Shown here: in pieces, positions 34,496 to 43,724 of the stretch | Position numbering within the stretch: the first letter of the stretch is position 1 | Layout: every line of letters starts with the position of its first letter | Source: Leptospiraceae bacterium | GTDB lineage: Bacteria; Spirochaetota; Leptospiria; Leptospirales; Leptospiraceae | Direction: 5' to 3' | Length of the DNA: 52,500 bases | NCBI GenBank assembly: GCA_016708435.1 | Contig: JADJFV010000032.1 | Span: 1-52,500, forward strand | Program-made: the position numbers and the translations under genes | Notes under the pieces: generated by a model | What the model was told of the DNA's origin: nothing | Database searches by the model: none | The model's input: only the letters and a program-made list of their open reading frames with translations

Positions 34496-35842
34496 TTACC
34501 TGCTTGGTTCTCCATTGATCCATAAACCAGAGAAAATTATTTTTCCTGATCTATCATATAGAATCCCATTACCATCTTTTTTATTGTTTTTATATTCGCC
34601 TTCATATTTTATTCCGTTGGCGAGAACATATATCCCCTTTCCGTTCCTTAAGTCTTCGACGAATTCGCCGGTGTATTTATCTCCAGAAGTATAAAGGTAA
34701 ACTCCGTACCCATTGTACTTATCGTCTCTAAAGTCACCTTTGTATTGGCTACCATCTGCAAAACGATACAAACCCTTACCCTGATATTTATCATCTTTAA
34801 AATCGCCTACGTATTTGTCACCGTTAGAATAAAAATAAGATCCTTTTCCGTTTCGCTTTCCATTCTCAAAATCACCTACATAGCGATCCCCATTTGCGTA
34901 GGTTAATGTCGCTTTGCCGTAATATTCTCCATCTTTGAATTCACCCACATAAGAGTCTCCATTCGCATAAACCAAACTCCCCTTTCCGTGGTATTTATCA
35001 TCCTTAAATTCGCCTGTGTATTTATTTCCATCGCTATAGTTGACTTTACCCTGTCCACTGTATTGGTCGTTGTCGAATTTTCCAATGTATTGAGTTCCAT
35101 TTACAAATGTATAAATTCCATCGCCGCTGAATTTATCATCTTTGAAACTACCTTCGTATTTATCACCGTCGCTATAATAATAAGAGCCTTGTCCGTGGTA
35201 TTTGTCTTTGTGAAATTCGCCTATGTATTTACTAGAATTTGCAAATACATAAGTGCCCGCACCTTCTTTTAATCCAAACCGAAACTCCCCTTCATAACGG
35301 TCCCCGTTTTTGAGATTGAGGACTCCTACTCCATGAAAGCGGTCATCTTTGAATTCTCCAACGTATTGGTCACCGTCGGCATATTTGTATTTGCCTCTCC
35401 CGTGGAATTTTTCGTCTTTAAATTCACCGGAATACTCAGCTCCGTCAGGATAGGTATACGTTCCAAATCCGTTTCTTTTGCCACTTACATAGTGACCTGC
35501 GTATTTAGAGCCATCGGGATAATAAAATGTTCCATAGCCTTGAAAAGAATTTCCTTTGAATTGACCTATGTATTTTCCGCCATCTGCAAAAGTAAAAATA
35601 CCCTGTCCAAAGAAAACGCCTGTCTTCCATTCTCCGTCGTATTTATCTCCGTTTGTATAGAAATAAACTCCCTTCCCATTTTTTTGCCCGCCTTTCCATT
35701 CTCCTACGTATTTCTCTGTCGGAGAATAAGCCATCGTTCCTTGTCCATCATTGCAGTTTCCGCTAACGCATTCGCTCGCTGCGATTGTCGTATTCACCAT
35801 TAGCAAAATTGGTAGTGTTAGACTAAAAAAAATTGTTCGCAA
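34496..35842 (-). CDS. Exported MORN-repeat protein, 17 repeats
   Basis: A signal peptide (MRTIFFSLTLPILLMVNTTI) is followed by ECVSGNCNDGQGTMAY and then about 17 consecutive 23-residue MORN repeats (residues 45-445) with almost no other sequence. The CVSGNC pair next to the cleavage site is shared with the two upstream paralogues and could form a disulphide. The product should be a long, curved beta-sheet rod, probably periplasmic or at the outer membrane. It lies 24 bases downstream of the small MORN gene and ends the three-gene operon. AT-rich sequence separates it from the hydrolase gene. Confidence 0.85.
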   Translation of the reverse strand: MRTIFFSLTLPILLMVNTTIAASECVSGNCNDGQGTMAYSPTEKYVGEWKGGQKNGKGVYFYTNGDKYDGEWKTGVFFGQGIFTFADGGKYIGQFKGNSFQGYGTFYYPDGSKYAGHYVSGKRNGFGTYTYPDGAEYSGEFKDEKFHGRGKYKYADGDQYVGEFKDDRFHGVGVLNLKNGDRYEGEFRFGLKEGAGTYVFANSSKYIGEFHKDKYHGQGSYYYSDGDKYEGSFKDDKFSGDGIYTFVNGTQYIGKFDNDQYSGQGKVNYSDGNKYTGEFKDDKYHGKGSLVYANGDSYVGEFKDGEYYGKATLTYANGDRYVGDFENGKRNGKGSYFYSNGDKYVGDFKDDKYQGKGLYRFADGSQYKGDFRDDKYNGYGVYLYTSGDKYTGEFVEDLRNGKGIYVLANGIKYEGEYKNNKKDGNGILYDRSGKIIFSGLWINGEPSR

Positions 35843-35866
35843 GTTTAAATTCTCCTTAAATTAGTA

Positions 35867-36430
35867 TTATTTCGTTTCAGACCAGAACGGAGTCGATTTC
35901 TTTTCGCCAGTCATTCGAGTTTCGGCTGATTTTTGTGGCTTTTTAATCTCACCATTTGAGGCTATTGTAGACTGGGTATAGTTTCCCTGTCCATGTTTTT
36001 TTCCATTTCTCCATTCCCCTACGTATTTACTGCCATTTTCGTAGGTCATACTTCCAAAACCATCTTTCAAACCTTGCTTCCATTCCCCTACGTAAACGTT
36101 TCCATTGTGATAGCGCATCGTTCCTTTTCCATTTGGAAAGTTGTTTTTAAATTCCCCTTCGTAATAATTTCCATTGGCTAGATAGGCTTTGCCATGACCA
36201 TCGGGATAATCATCTTTAAAATCCCCCTCATAGCGATCTCCATTGATGAAATGATAGATTCCATAGCCTGATTTACGCTCTGTTTTAAATTCCCCTATGT
36301 ACTTGTCTCCATTAGCGAAATTCATAATACCTTGCCCATTGACGCAATTTCCACTGACGCAATCTCCTGCACTAAGAGAAACAGAAAAACTGCCTAATGC
36401 AATTATACCCAGAAAAAACCATTCTTTCAT
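35867..36430 (-). CDS. Exported MORN-repeat protein, 5 repeats
   Basis: A 187-residue product with a signal peptide (MKEWFFLGIIALGSFSVSLS). It has the shared motif DCVSGNCVNGQGIMNF, about five MORN repeats (to residue 150) and a Lys/Thr/Ser tail ending PFWSETK. The ATG overlaps the stop of the upstream MORN gene by four bases. It is shorter than its neighbours by whole repeats, consistent with expansion and contraction of the array. Function is unknown. Confidence 0.8.
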   Translation of the reverse strand: MKEWFFLGIIALGSFSVSLSAGDCVSGNCVNGQGIMNFANGDKYIGEFKTERKSGYGIYHFINGDRYEGDFKDDYPDGHGKAYLANGNYYEGEFKNNFPNGKGTMRYHNGNVYVGEWKQGLKDGFGSMTYENGSKYVGEWRNGKKHGQGNYTQSTIASNGEIKKPQKSAETRMTGEKKSTPFWSETK

Positions 36431-37764
36431 TTCATTCCTCCTTCAGGATCTCCATTAATCCATTTACCTGAATAAATTATATTTCCGTCTTTGTCATACA
36501 TAGTTCCCGTTCCGTTGAAATCTCCATTTTCAAAATCCCCCACATACTTATCTCCCTCGGCAAATAACAGCGTTCCTTTTCCATGCGATTTATCATTTTT
36601 AAATCCACCTTCATAAACAGCTCCGTCTTTGAATTTTAAAACACCCTGTCCGTTTTTCTTGCCTGTTTTAAATTCGCCAACATACTTGTCTCCGTTGGCA
36701 TACTTCATAGTTCCTTGTCCGTTGAAGAGTCCATCTTTAAATTCAACAATGAAGGTCTCTCCATTTTTCTTAGAAATTTTACCCTGTCCTTCAAATTTTC
36801 CATCTTTAAAGCCACCGATGTATTCATCTCCATTCGCATAACGGAGAATCCCCTGACCTTCGAACTTTCCGTCTTTGAATCCACCTACATATTTTTTGCC
36901 TGTGTTAAAGAGGTATGTGCCTTCTCCTTCTGGCTTTCCTTCTCTGAACTCGCCCGAATATTTAGAGCCGGTTGGATAAGAAATCGTTCCTTTTCCATGG
37001 AATTTATAATCTTTAAACTCTCCCGTATAACTGACACCATTTGTATAAATAATGGTTCCACGTCCTTGAAATTTATCTTCTACAAATTCGCCTGTGTATT
37101 TAATTCCTCCGCCATAGATGTAAGTCCCCTGTCCATGACGTTTGTCGTCTTTAAACCCACCTGTGTAAATTCTTCCGTCTGCGTGGGTGTAGGTTCCTTT
37201 TCCATGCTTGAGTTCATTTTGAAACTCTCCATCATAGGTATCCCCATTGGGGTAAGTGAAATTCCCGCGTCCATCGAACTTATCGAATTTGAATTCCCCT
37301 ATGTATTTATTTCCATTGGCATAGGTAAGAGTTCCTTTTCCATGCTTGAAATCGTCTTTGAACTCACCTTCATATTTGTTTCCATTCGGGAATGTATAAA
37401 TTCCAGTTCCATTGAATTTATCGTCTCTAAATTCTCCTTCGTATTGGCTTCCATTGTAAAAATGCATCATTCCTTTTCCGTGGAATCTGCCGTCTTTAAA
37501 TTCACCGGAGTATTTGGAAGCATAGATGAAGTTTCCACTTGCATCAGGTCTAGCGGCAAAGGTCATCATGCCTCTACCATTCTGCTTTCCGTTTTTGAAA
37601 TTCCCAGTATACTTGTCCCCGTTTGAAAAAAATAGAGTGCTAAGTCCGTTCTGGCAATTCCCACTAACGCACTCATCTGAATAAATGGATTGTGCAATGG
37701 GAATTAGAATTAATAAAAAGATAGCTCGCAGTGTTCTAAGTGAAAAGTTCGATTGTTTGTTCAT
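36427..37764 (-). CDS. Exported MORN-repeat protein, 16 repeats
   Basis: The first gene of the MORN operon. The signal peptide ends near AQSIYS, followed by DECVSGNCQNGLSTLFF and about 16 MORN repeats (residues 47-435). One repeat carries an 11-residue insertion (RPDASGNFIYA). The end (YDKDGNIIYSGKWINGDP) matches the end of the 34496-35842 protein (YDRSGKIIFSGLWINGEP), so the two are long paralogues. The gene diverges from the OmpA-like gene across a 156-base promoter region. Confidence 0.85.
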   Translation of the reverse strand: MNKQSNFSLRTLRAIFLLILIPIAQSIYSDECVSGNCQNGLSTLFFSNGDKYTGNFKNGKQNGRGMMTFAARPDASGNFIYASKYSGEFKDGRFHGKGMMHFYNGSQYEGEFRDDKFNGTGIYTFPNGNKYEGEFKDDFKHGKGTLTYANGNKYIGEFKFDKFDGRGNFTYPNGDTYDGEFQNELKHGKGTYTHADGRIYTGGFKDDKRHGQGTYIYGGGIKYTGEFVEDKFQGRGTIIYTNGVSYTGEFKDYKFHGKGTISYPTGSKYSGEFREGKPEGEGTYLFNTGKKYVGGFKDGKFEGQGILRYANGDEYIGGFKDGKFEGQGKISKKNGETFIVEFKDGLFNGQGTMKYANGDKYVGEFKTGKKNGQGVLKFKDGAVYEGGFKNDKSHGKGTLLFAEGDKYVGDFENGDFNGTGTMYDKDGNIIYSGKWINGDPEGGMK

Positions 37765-37859
37765 TCAAAAATATTCAATCCTTTCTATGCAAAGTATTCT
37801 ATTCAAGCAAGATGTAAAGACGAATTGAAAAAAAATTATCTTTCAATAAAACTTCTTTC

Positions 37860-37888
37860 TTGACTCTAGGTTACTAAATTTTTACCTT
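37860..37888 (+). promoter_or_regulatory. Putative promoter of the OmpA-like gene
   Basis: TTGACT (37860-37865) and TACCTT (37883-37888) are 17 bases apart, 32 bases before the ATG. AAAGGTAA before the ATG serves as ribosome binding site. Confidence 0.4.
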
Positions 37889-37920
37889 CAAAAGAACTCT
37901 CAGGATTTAAAGGTAATATA

Positions 37921-40470
37921 ATGAATCAAAAGTACATTCGCTCCCTGCTATATGGGCTTGTTTTCCTAATAATAAGCCATGATCTAACGATCGCACAAGA
38001 AACTACAACAGAAAAAGTTCCAGCAGACCCAAAACAAAAAGAGGCTCTCTTCTTCTACTGGAAGTCAGAACTCAAAGACCTGATGGAACAAAAAAAGGCG
38101 CTCGATCTCAAATACGCCGAGCTAGAAACCAAATACACGACAGACACTGAAGCTCTGAAAGCCGAAAACGAAAAGCTAAAAAAATACAATACTGAGTTAG
38201 AAGCTGACAAGAAAGACAGAGTTGCGGCAAGAGATGTAGTAAGCAAAACCTCCGATGATAGAATTGCTGCTCTCGAAAAAGAATTGGCAACTACCAAAAA
38301 ACAAAAAGAGCAAGTCGAGAAAGACTTACAAGCAAAGACTTTCGCAGAAAAGCAAGCTCAGGATAAAATTAAGGAATTGGAAAGCACAATCGCTGCCTTA
38401 AGAGCAGAAAAAAATGCTACCGAGAAAAATACAGTTAGTAGCACTGTAGTTCCAACACCAAGTGCATCTCGTTCTACAGATGTTGCAGCTAATGCTAGTA
38501 ATGCAGAGCTACAAGCACAAGTAAATAGCTTAACAAATCAAAGAGACCAATTACAAAAAGATTTGGCAGCTACTTACAGCCATATCGAAAGTTTAAAAAA
38601 GAATCAACCTGTTACAAATTCTACTACTTCAACTTCTACGACCACCACTAGTTCCAGTTTAACATCAGACAATTCAACAGCGGTTACACCTACTTCAACA
38701 AGTGCAGAAACAAAGTTACAAGATTCAGAAGCTAAAGTGAAAAGCTTAGAAGCAAAACTTTCCGATGTAATCACAGAAAGAGATAAACTACAAAAAGAAT
38801 TGGCTGTGGCAAAAGCTGCTCCAGTAGTTGTTCCAAGTGAGCCTGTAAAATCTGCTGCAACGGAAGCAAAAACAGAAGCTGTAAAGTCTTCTTCAACAAC
38901 TGACCAAGATAAAAAAATTGCCGATTTGCAAGCGCAAGTAAATAGTCTCACCAATCAAAGAGACCAATTACAAAGAGACATCGCAGCAATCTACGGATAC
39001 CAAAGACCAACAACAATCGGGGAACCGGTTAATCCTTATACTACGATAGAAAATAAAACAGAATCTTCTCCTGCTAAAGTGGCTCCGGCTACAACCAATG
39101 GCACTACCACCACTGTGATTGCATCGAATGCAAGTTTAGAAGAAGCACTAGCAAGAGCAAAAAAACTAGAAGCTGACTTAGCTGAAATGACAAAACAGAG
39201 AGATAAGTTGCAAAAGGAATTGGATACTAATTACAATAATATGTATACTTCCAAAACAAATCCTCTTAGCCCAACAACAACTCCAGCGGCTAACACTACT
39301 CAGCCTGCAAAAGAAACTTCAACAACTACTACTGCTACAACTACAACAGAAACAGCGGCGGCAAAGAATACAGATGCAACACCAGTTGTAGGTCCTGCGA
39401 AAACGACAACAGATACTACACCGAATGCAGCGAAAACAACCGATGTAACTCCTGTCAATGGAGCGGCAAAAACTGCAACAGAAACAACTGTTACAACCAC
39501 TACAGAGACAACGGTAGAATCTGTATTATCCCCTGAAGCATCCAAAGCAAGAATCAAACAATTAGAAACAGAATTGGCGACTCTCACAAAAGAAAGAGAT
39601 CAACTCAAAAGAGATTTGAATGCATCTAAGGCTGATAAAACTCTCGAAACCAAAATTATCGAGATTACAACCAAGATCGAAAAAATCGAATCTGACAAAA
39701 CTCTAACTCAAGAAGAAAAAGCGGCTCAAATCAAAGCAGCGAATGAAGAAATAGAAAAAATCAACAAAGAAAGAGCGGCTACAACAGCTAGCATCGATAA
39801 AAATGCAAAAGAGATTGATAAAAAGAATGTTGCGATGGATGAGCTTAAAAAAGAATACGAATCCAAAATCGAAGCATTAAACAAAGAAATCACTGAGTTA
39901 AAAGAAGACAAAGAAACTCTTGAAACAGACTTAGCTTCTTCCAAAGAACAATTAGAAGAAGAAACCTCTAAGCACAAAGAAGACGTTGAGCGTTTAACTC
40001 TACAAGCTCAAAAACTAGAAGAGGCACTCGAAAAGGAAATCAAAAAGGGCGGCAAGTCCAATGCAATTTCCAATGGAAGTGCAAAGATTACTAGCAAGGG
40101 TGGGAAAACTATCGTTAGCCTCGCAAGCACAGTAAACTTCAAATCCGGTTCAAGAGAATTAACACCAGAAGGAAAAAGAACATTAGATAATATTATCAAA
40201 GTTCTAAAGAAACATTCTTCTGAAAGAATCCAAGTAGAAGGAAATACTGACAGTAAGCCACTTCCATCTTCCAGTAAACTAAAAGACAACTGGCATCTTT
40301 CTTTTGAAAGAGCATTGACAGTTCTAAAATACTTGAACAAAGGAAGTCTTGGTAAAACTCAATTTGTCGCAGCAGGACTTAGCGATAAAAACCCAGTTAA
40401 ACCAAATACCTCCGAAGCCAACAGAGCAGCAAACCGCCGAGTTGATATAGTAGTAATGCCTAAGAGATAA
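37921..40470 (+). CDS. OmpA-family protein with long coiled-coil and Thr/Ala-rich linkers
   Basis: The 849-residue protein has a signal peptide (to about residue 25) and a long coiled-coil. It ends in a C-terminal OmpA-like peptidoglycan-binding domain (about 728-849). That domain shows VNFKSGSRELTPEGKRTL, VEGNTDSKPLPSSSKLKDNW, LSFERALTVLKYL and NRAANRRVDIVV, with the Asp and Arg that bind diaminopimelate. Five copies of a coiled-coil unit (consensus LExxLxxLTxxRDxLQKDL) start near residues 197, 270, 337, 410 and 542. They are separated by Thr/Ser/Ala-rich linkers. No beta-barrel is present. It probably spans the periplasm and tethers another envelope layer to peptidoglycan. It is followed by a strong terminator. 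Confidence 0.85.
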   Translation: MNQKYIRSLLYGLVFLIISHDLTIAQETTTEKVPADPKQKEALFFYWKSELKDLMEQKKALDLKYAELETKYTTDTEALKAENEKLKKYNTELEADKKDRVAARDVVSKTSDDRIAALEKELATTKKQKEQVEKDLQAKTFAEKQAQDKIKELESTIAALRAEKNATEKNTVSSTVVPTPSASRSTDVAANASNAELQAQVNSLTNQRDQLQKDLAATYSHIESLKKNQPVTNSTTSTSTTTTSSSLTSDNSTAVTPTSTSAETKLQDSEAKVKSLEAKLSDVITERDKLQKELAVAKAAPVVVPSEPVKSAATEAKTEAVKSSSTTDQDKKIADLQAQVNSLTNQRDQLQRDIAAIYGYQRPTTIGEPVNPYTTIENKTESSPAKVAPATTNGTTTTVIASNASLEEALARAKKLEADLAEMTKQRDKLQKELDTNYNNMYTSKTNPLSPTTTPAANTTQPAKETSTTTTATTTTETAAAKNTDATPVVGPAKTTTDTTPNAAKTTDVTPVNGAAKTATETTVTTTTETTVESVLSPEASKARIKQLETELATLTKERDQLKRDLNASKADKTLETKIIEITTKIEKIESDKTLTQEEKAAQIKAANEEIEKINKERAATTASIDKNAKEIDKKNVAMDELKKEYESKIEALNKEITELKEDKETLETDLASSKEQLEEETSKHKEDVERLTLQAQKLEEALEKEIKKGGKSNAISNGSAKITSKGGKTIVSLASTVNFKSGSRELTPEGKRTLDNIIKVLKKHSSERIQVEGNTDSKPLPSSSKLKDNWHLSFERALTVLKYLNKGSLGKTQFVAAGLSDKNPVKPNTSEANRAANRRVDIVVMPKR

Positions 40471-40479
40471 TTTCCAACC

Positions 40480-40515
40480 AGTAGAGGCATATAACGATAT
40501 GTCTCTACTTTTTTT
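40480..40515 (+). terminator. Rho-independent terminator after the OmpA-like gene
   Basis: AGTAGAGGCATAT and ATATGTCTCTACT pair (12 of 13) around AACG and are followed by TTTTTTT. It begins about 10 bases after the stop codon. Confidence 0.8.
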
Positions 40516-40824
40516 CATTTCCCGTTCCTCTTTTAAACACTCTCTTTCCCCACTCACCAACCAATAGCCTCATAAAATCCGAACAGGAATAGCACACTGA
40601 TTTTACTAGACTTACTAGCTTCGTGATCTTCATGCCCTTCGCGGTGAATAAAATTCTTAGATTGTTGTAATTGGGGATACAGTAAGTATACTGCCAACAA
40701 TAGTCCTAGATTTAGTGCCAAGTATAGTCAGAAAGGGTTTTTCAGTATATTTGGCACTAAACTTAATACTATAGTTGATAGTATATTTGATACGAAGGAA
40801 GGTAAAAGGAATCTATACGGAAGC
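40516..40824. repeat. Intergenic hairpin cluster between convergent genes
   Basis: Three consecutive inverted repeats share AGTAT/ATACT cores. CAGTA-TACTG lies at about 40679-40692. TTTAGTGCCAAGTATA pairs with TATATTTGGCACTAAA (40711-40726 with 40746-40761, 15 of 16). ATACTAT-ATAGTAT lies at about 40766-40784. A half copy of the CCACGAAG-type repeat lies near 40620-40650. No gene is present. Confidence 0.5.
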
Positions 40825-41892
40825 TTACGCGGTTTTACTTTCTTGTAGTCTTTGAATTCTATCTGCTTGCACAAGTTCATTGAGCAAATCATCCATGTCT
40901 CCGTTTAGGATAGCGGATAGATTATGGCTTGTGAAATTGATTCGATGATCAGTAAGTCTTTCTTGCGGATAATTATAGGTGCGGATTCTCTCAGAACGAT
41001 CCCCCGATCCTATCATTTGTTTTTTAAGTGCATCCGAGCTTGCTTTAGCTTCTTCATCTCGCTTTTCCAAAATCCGAGCGCGTAAAATACGCATTGCTTT
41101 GTCTTTATTTTTTAATTGTGATTTTTCATCCTGACAACTTACCACAAGCCCAGTAGGAATATGCGTTATGCGCACTGCCGAGTCAGTTGTATTGACAGAC
41201 TGTCCACCGGGACCGGAAGAACGAAATACATCTACACGAATTTCATTTTCTTGGATTCTAATTTCTGTTTCTTCTGCTTCTGGTAATACTGCTACAGTCA
41301 CAGCACTCGTATGAATGCGACCACCCGCTTCCGTTGTTGGAATTCTCTGAACCCGATGTGCACCTGGCTCAAACTTAAATAAATCATAGGCTCTTTCATC
41401 TTCAATAGAGAATACAATTTCTTTGTAACCACCAAGACCTGTTTGCGCCATGTCAATGATGTCATACTTCATACGTTTTTTTTCTGCATACTTGGTATAC
41501 ATTCTAAATAAATCAGCAACGAATAATGCCGCTTCTTCCCCACCTGTCCCTGCTCGAATTTCTACTAGAACATTTTTTCCAGAATTAGGATCTGGAGGAA
41601 GTAGCATTACTTCTAATTCTTCTGTCAGTGAGGTTAATAACGCGTTAGACTCTTCTAGCTCTGACTTGAGCATAGCAATCATTTCGCTATCACTCTCACT
41701 TGCTATGAGAGCCTTTGCATCCTCTAGATTTTTTTCTGTCTTGAAGTATTCTTCTATTTTGGTATATATGGGCGTGAGTCTAGAGCGCTCTTTTGATAGC
41801 TCTTTTAATTTTTGTGAATTCAAATTAGGACCTGAAAGCTCTTCATCTATTTTCAGGAATTTCTGTTGTATTTTTAATAATCTATCTTTCAT
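40825..41892 (-). CDS. prfA: Peptide chain release factor 1
   Basis: A 355-residue class I release factor with the catalytic GGQ in SSGPGGQSVNTTDSAVRITH (about residue 230). It has the preceding EAGGRIHTSAVTVAVLPEA and the end motif TYNYPQERLTDHRI. RF1 recognises UAA and UAG and triggers peptidyl-tRNA hydrolysis. Length and the absence of the RF2 frameshift site and N-terminal insertion favour RF1 over RF2. The ATG at 41892 is preceded by CAGG. The usual partner prmC is not adjacent in this window. Confidence 0.95.
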   Translation of the reverse strand: MKDRLLKIQQKFLKIDEELSGPNLNSQKLKELSKERSRLTPIYTKIEEYFKTEKNLEDAKALIASESDSEMIAMLKSELEESNALLTSLTEELEVMLLPPDPNSGKNVLVEIRAGTGGEEAALFVADLFRMYTKYAEKKRMKYDIIDMAQTGLGGYKEIVFSIEDERAYDLFKFEPGAHRVQRIPTTEAGGRIHTSAVTVAVLPEAEETEIRIQENEIRVDVFRSSGPGGQSVNTTDSAVRITHIPTGLVVSCQDEKSQLKNKDKAMRILRARILEKRDEEAKASSDALKKQMIGSGDRSERIRTYNYPQERLTDHRINFTSHNLSAILNGDMDDLLNELVQADRIQRLQESKTA

Positions 41893-42009
41893 GGTCGCCT
41901 GTCTTACATGATTTTATAGAGGCTCTATAGGAAAAGTCAAAAAAATATGCTCGGAATATTCCAGCCTTCGCAACGGCAAAGCTTTTAAATTTAGGGATTT
42001 AGATTGGGA

Positions 42010-42182
42010 GAGAATTATGGGGGAAGTTGGATGAATATTACTAGAAAGAAAAATATTATCTTATATTGAAGCTGAAAATGGAATTCCTGAAGAAAAATTA
42101 CAAATGATAGAAAAAGATGTTATTCTCTTGGATGATTATTCTGTGATAGCTATTAGGTATTCCCCTGATTTAAATCAGCGGT
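42010..42182 (+). pseudogene. Small gene remnant upstream of a lipoprotein gene
   Basis: One frame from about 42035 to 42182 reads LLERKILSYIEAENGIP and continues to SVIAIRYSPDLNQR, protein-like in composition but without a start codon. The bases just upstream (42010-42050) recur at 43485-43528, after the lipoprotein gene. This suggests two decayed copies of a small gene. It ends 14 bases before the lipoprotein ATG. The family is unknown. Confidence 0.35.
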
Positions 42183-42196
42183 AAAAAGGAGATATC

Positions 42197-43291
42197 ATGC
42201 AACGCAGACTTCTATTTTTTACAATTCTATTACTGGGTTCCTGTTATCATTATATCATTGATAAGAAAAAGCTTAATTACAAGTTGCATTTAGAACATAC
42301 AACCGGGGTGATTGTTTATTTAAACGAATACTATGATATAAATGAAAATTTAATTCAAAGTTTTATCGGCGAATCAATACAAAAAATGGATTTGGACGGG
42401 AAAGGGAAATTTGAAATAATAGGGATTTATAAAACCGGGGATAAAATATTTGACGAAGCGTATGATTTAAGACAGCAAAAGAAAAGAAATATTATAGAAA
42501 TCGAACTACGGAGAAGGATTAGTCCTAATCGTTTTTCTTCTGCCATTTTTTTGCTTAGTGCGGGAGTTATACCTTACGTAAGCGAAAAGGTAGTGCTGGC
42601 TACTATTAATTATTATAATAGTGAAGGAAAAAAGACGTTATTCGCAAGAGAACTGTTACTAGACGGATATCCAGTTTCGAAATATTTTATGGGTTGGATT
42701 TTTATACCGTTTGCAATATTTTCAGAGGATAGTGAGATAACTCTTTATCAGCATTCATTTGAGTATAATTTAACAGAGTTTACAAAGAAGATTTTTGCCA
42801 TTAATAAATCTCAAGCTGATTATGAACTTTCTCCCCTGGATAGTAAAATAAAAGTTCAACTTGAAATAACACGACTTCAATTTGGAGGAATGGCGGGTAT
42901 CAAATTAATAAAACAAAGCTGGGATAAGAAAAATAAACACATGCATACACGAAAAATAGAGTATGGCTGTTCTACCGAAGATCTGGAACTTATGTGTGTG
43001 GGCGGGTATTTTCACTTAAGAAATAAAACAGGCAAGAAGATTGATTATTCTCCGGATAATTACGCAATTACTGTTAATGGTAGAGAATATCGATTGCAAG
43101 AAGCATATTTAAAAGGCAATCATGTGCCAATCGCAAAAGATTATGTTATTGAATTGTTACCCGATAATTATGGCAGTTTTTTCATTACTTTTTTAATTCC
43201 GCGCACAGAAACTTCGATAAAACTGAATTATAGAGATAAAAAAGCAGTTCCATCTATTCTATATGAAACAGAACTAAGAAAGGATTATTGA
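42197..43291 (+). CDS. Lipoprotein of unknown function
   Basis: A 364-residue protein with a clear lipobox (LLLGSC at residue 16) and an AAGGAG site before the ATG. The mature part is predicted beta/alpha. One hydrophobic stretch (AIFLLSAGVIPYV) near residue 120 and another (MGWIFIPFAIF) near 165 may be membrane-associated. The C-terminal third (DLELMCVGGYFHLRNKTG onward) looks like a beta-sandwich with conserved Tyr and Asn. I do not recognise the family. It appears monocistronic. Confidence 0.75.
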   Translation: MQRRLLFFTILLLGSCYHYIIDKKKLNYKLHLEHTTGVIVYLNEYYDINENLIQSFIGESIQKMDLDGKGKFEIIGIYKTGDKIFDEAYDLRQQKKRNIIEIELRRRISPNRFSSAIFLLSAGVIPYVSEKVVLATINYYNSEGKKTLFARELLLDGYPVSKYFMGWIFIPFAIFSEDSEITLYQHSFEYNLTEFTKKIFAINKSQADYELSPLDSKIKVQLEITRLQFGGMAGIKLIKQSWDKKNKHMHTRKIEYGCSTEDLELMCVGGYFHLRNKTGKKIDYSPDNYAITVNGREYRLQEAYLKGNHVPIAKDYVIELLPDNYGSFFITFLIPRTETSIKLNYRDKKAVPSILYETELRKDY

Positions 43292-43724
43292 AAGTAGGAT
43301 GTCCTTCTGAAACAAGATCGAGGTTGGAGCAGGCTTTCCCTTGGCTGTATCGTCTTTTGCAATAAAAACTTTACATTGTTGAATATTTCTTGAGAGGAGA
43401 AATTTCCCCCGTTTAGTTCATAACACCTCATTATGAAAGAGACGAAAGTCCACTTTTGCTTTACGCTTTAACTTTGTGGGATAGAAGGAGATAGAATTAT
43501 CGAGAAGTTGAATGCAATTTACTAGAAAGACACTGAATCAAATAAAGAAACACCGGATGATATTTTAATAATTCACGATCTATTAAGCTAATGTCTAATA
43601 TGCAAATTGAGAATTTATTCAATATAAAAGTTTTACCCGCTTTCCGATAGACTCTTATTGTTTATATCAGATTAGTAGTAAGAAGGAATAGATTGAGTAG
43701 AATTTTGGGATGTGAGGAAGAAAA
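43292..43724. other. Intergenic stretch with a hairpin repeat and a gene remnant
   Basis: It contains the first copy of the TTCATAA hairpin repeat (43401-43437) and a short sequence at 43485-43528 that resembles 42010-42050. No intact ORF is seen. The GTG of the HD-GYP gene is preceded by GAGGAAG. Confidence 0.5.
43401..43437 (+). repeat. TTCATAA hairpin repeat, copy 1
   Basis: The unit has AATTTCCCCC, then GTTTAG, then TTCATAA-CACCTCA-TTATGAA with a perfect 7-base stem. Near-identical copies lie at 44741 and 46261. Confidence 0.6.

Noticed and set aside
34903..37626. Long antisense ORFs over the MORN genes (up to 303 codons)
   Set aside because: They arise from repetitive codon use of the MORN repeats, with no ribosome binding sites or recognisable domains.
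34500..37760. Regular 69-base periodicity resembling a tandem DNA repeat or CRISPR-like array
   Set aside because: The period equals 23 codons, the units are divergent in DNA but conserved in protein (MORN), and there are no spacers or cas genes.
38055..40340. Antisense ORFs over the OmpA-like gene
   Set aside because: They are low-complexity Ser/Val-rich shadows of the Thr/Ala-rich coding strand.
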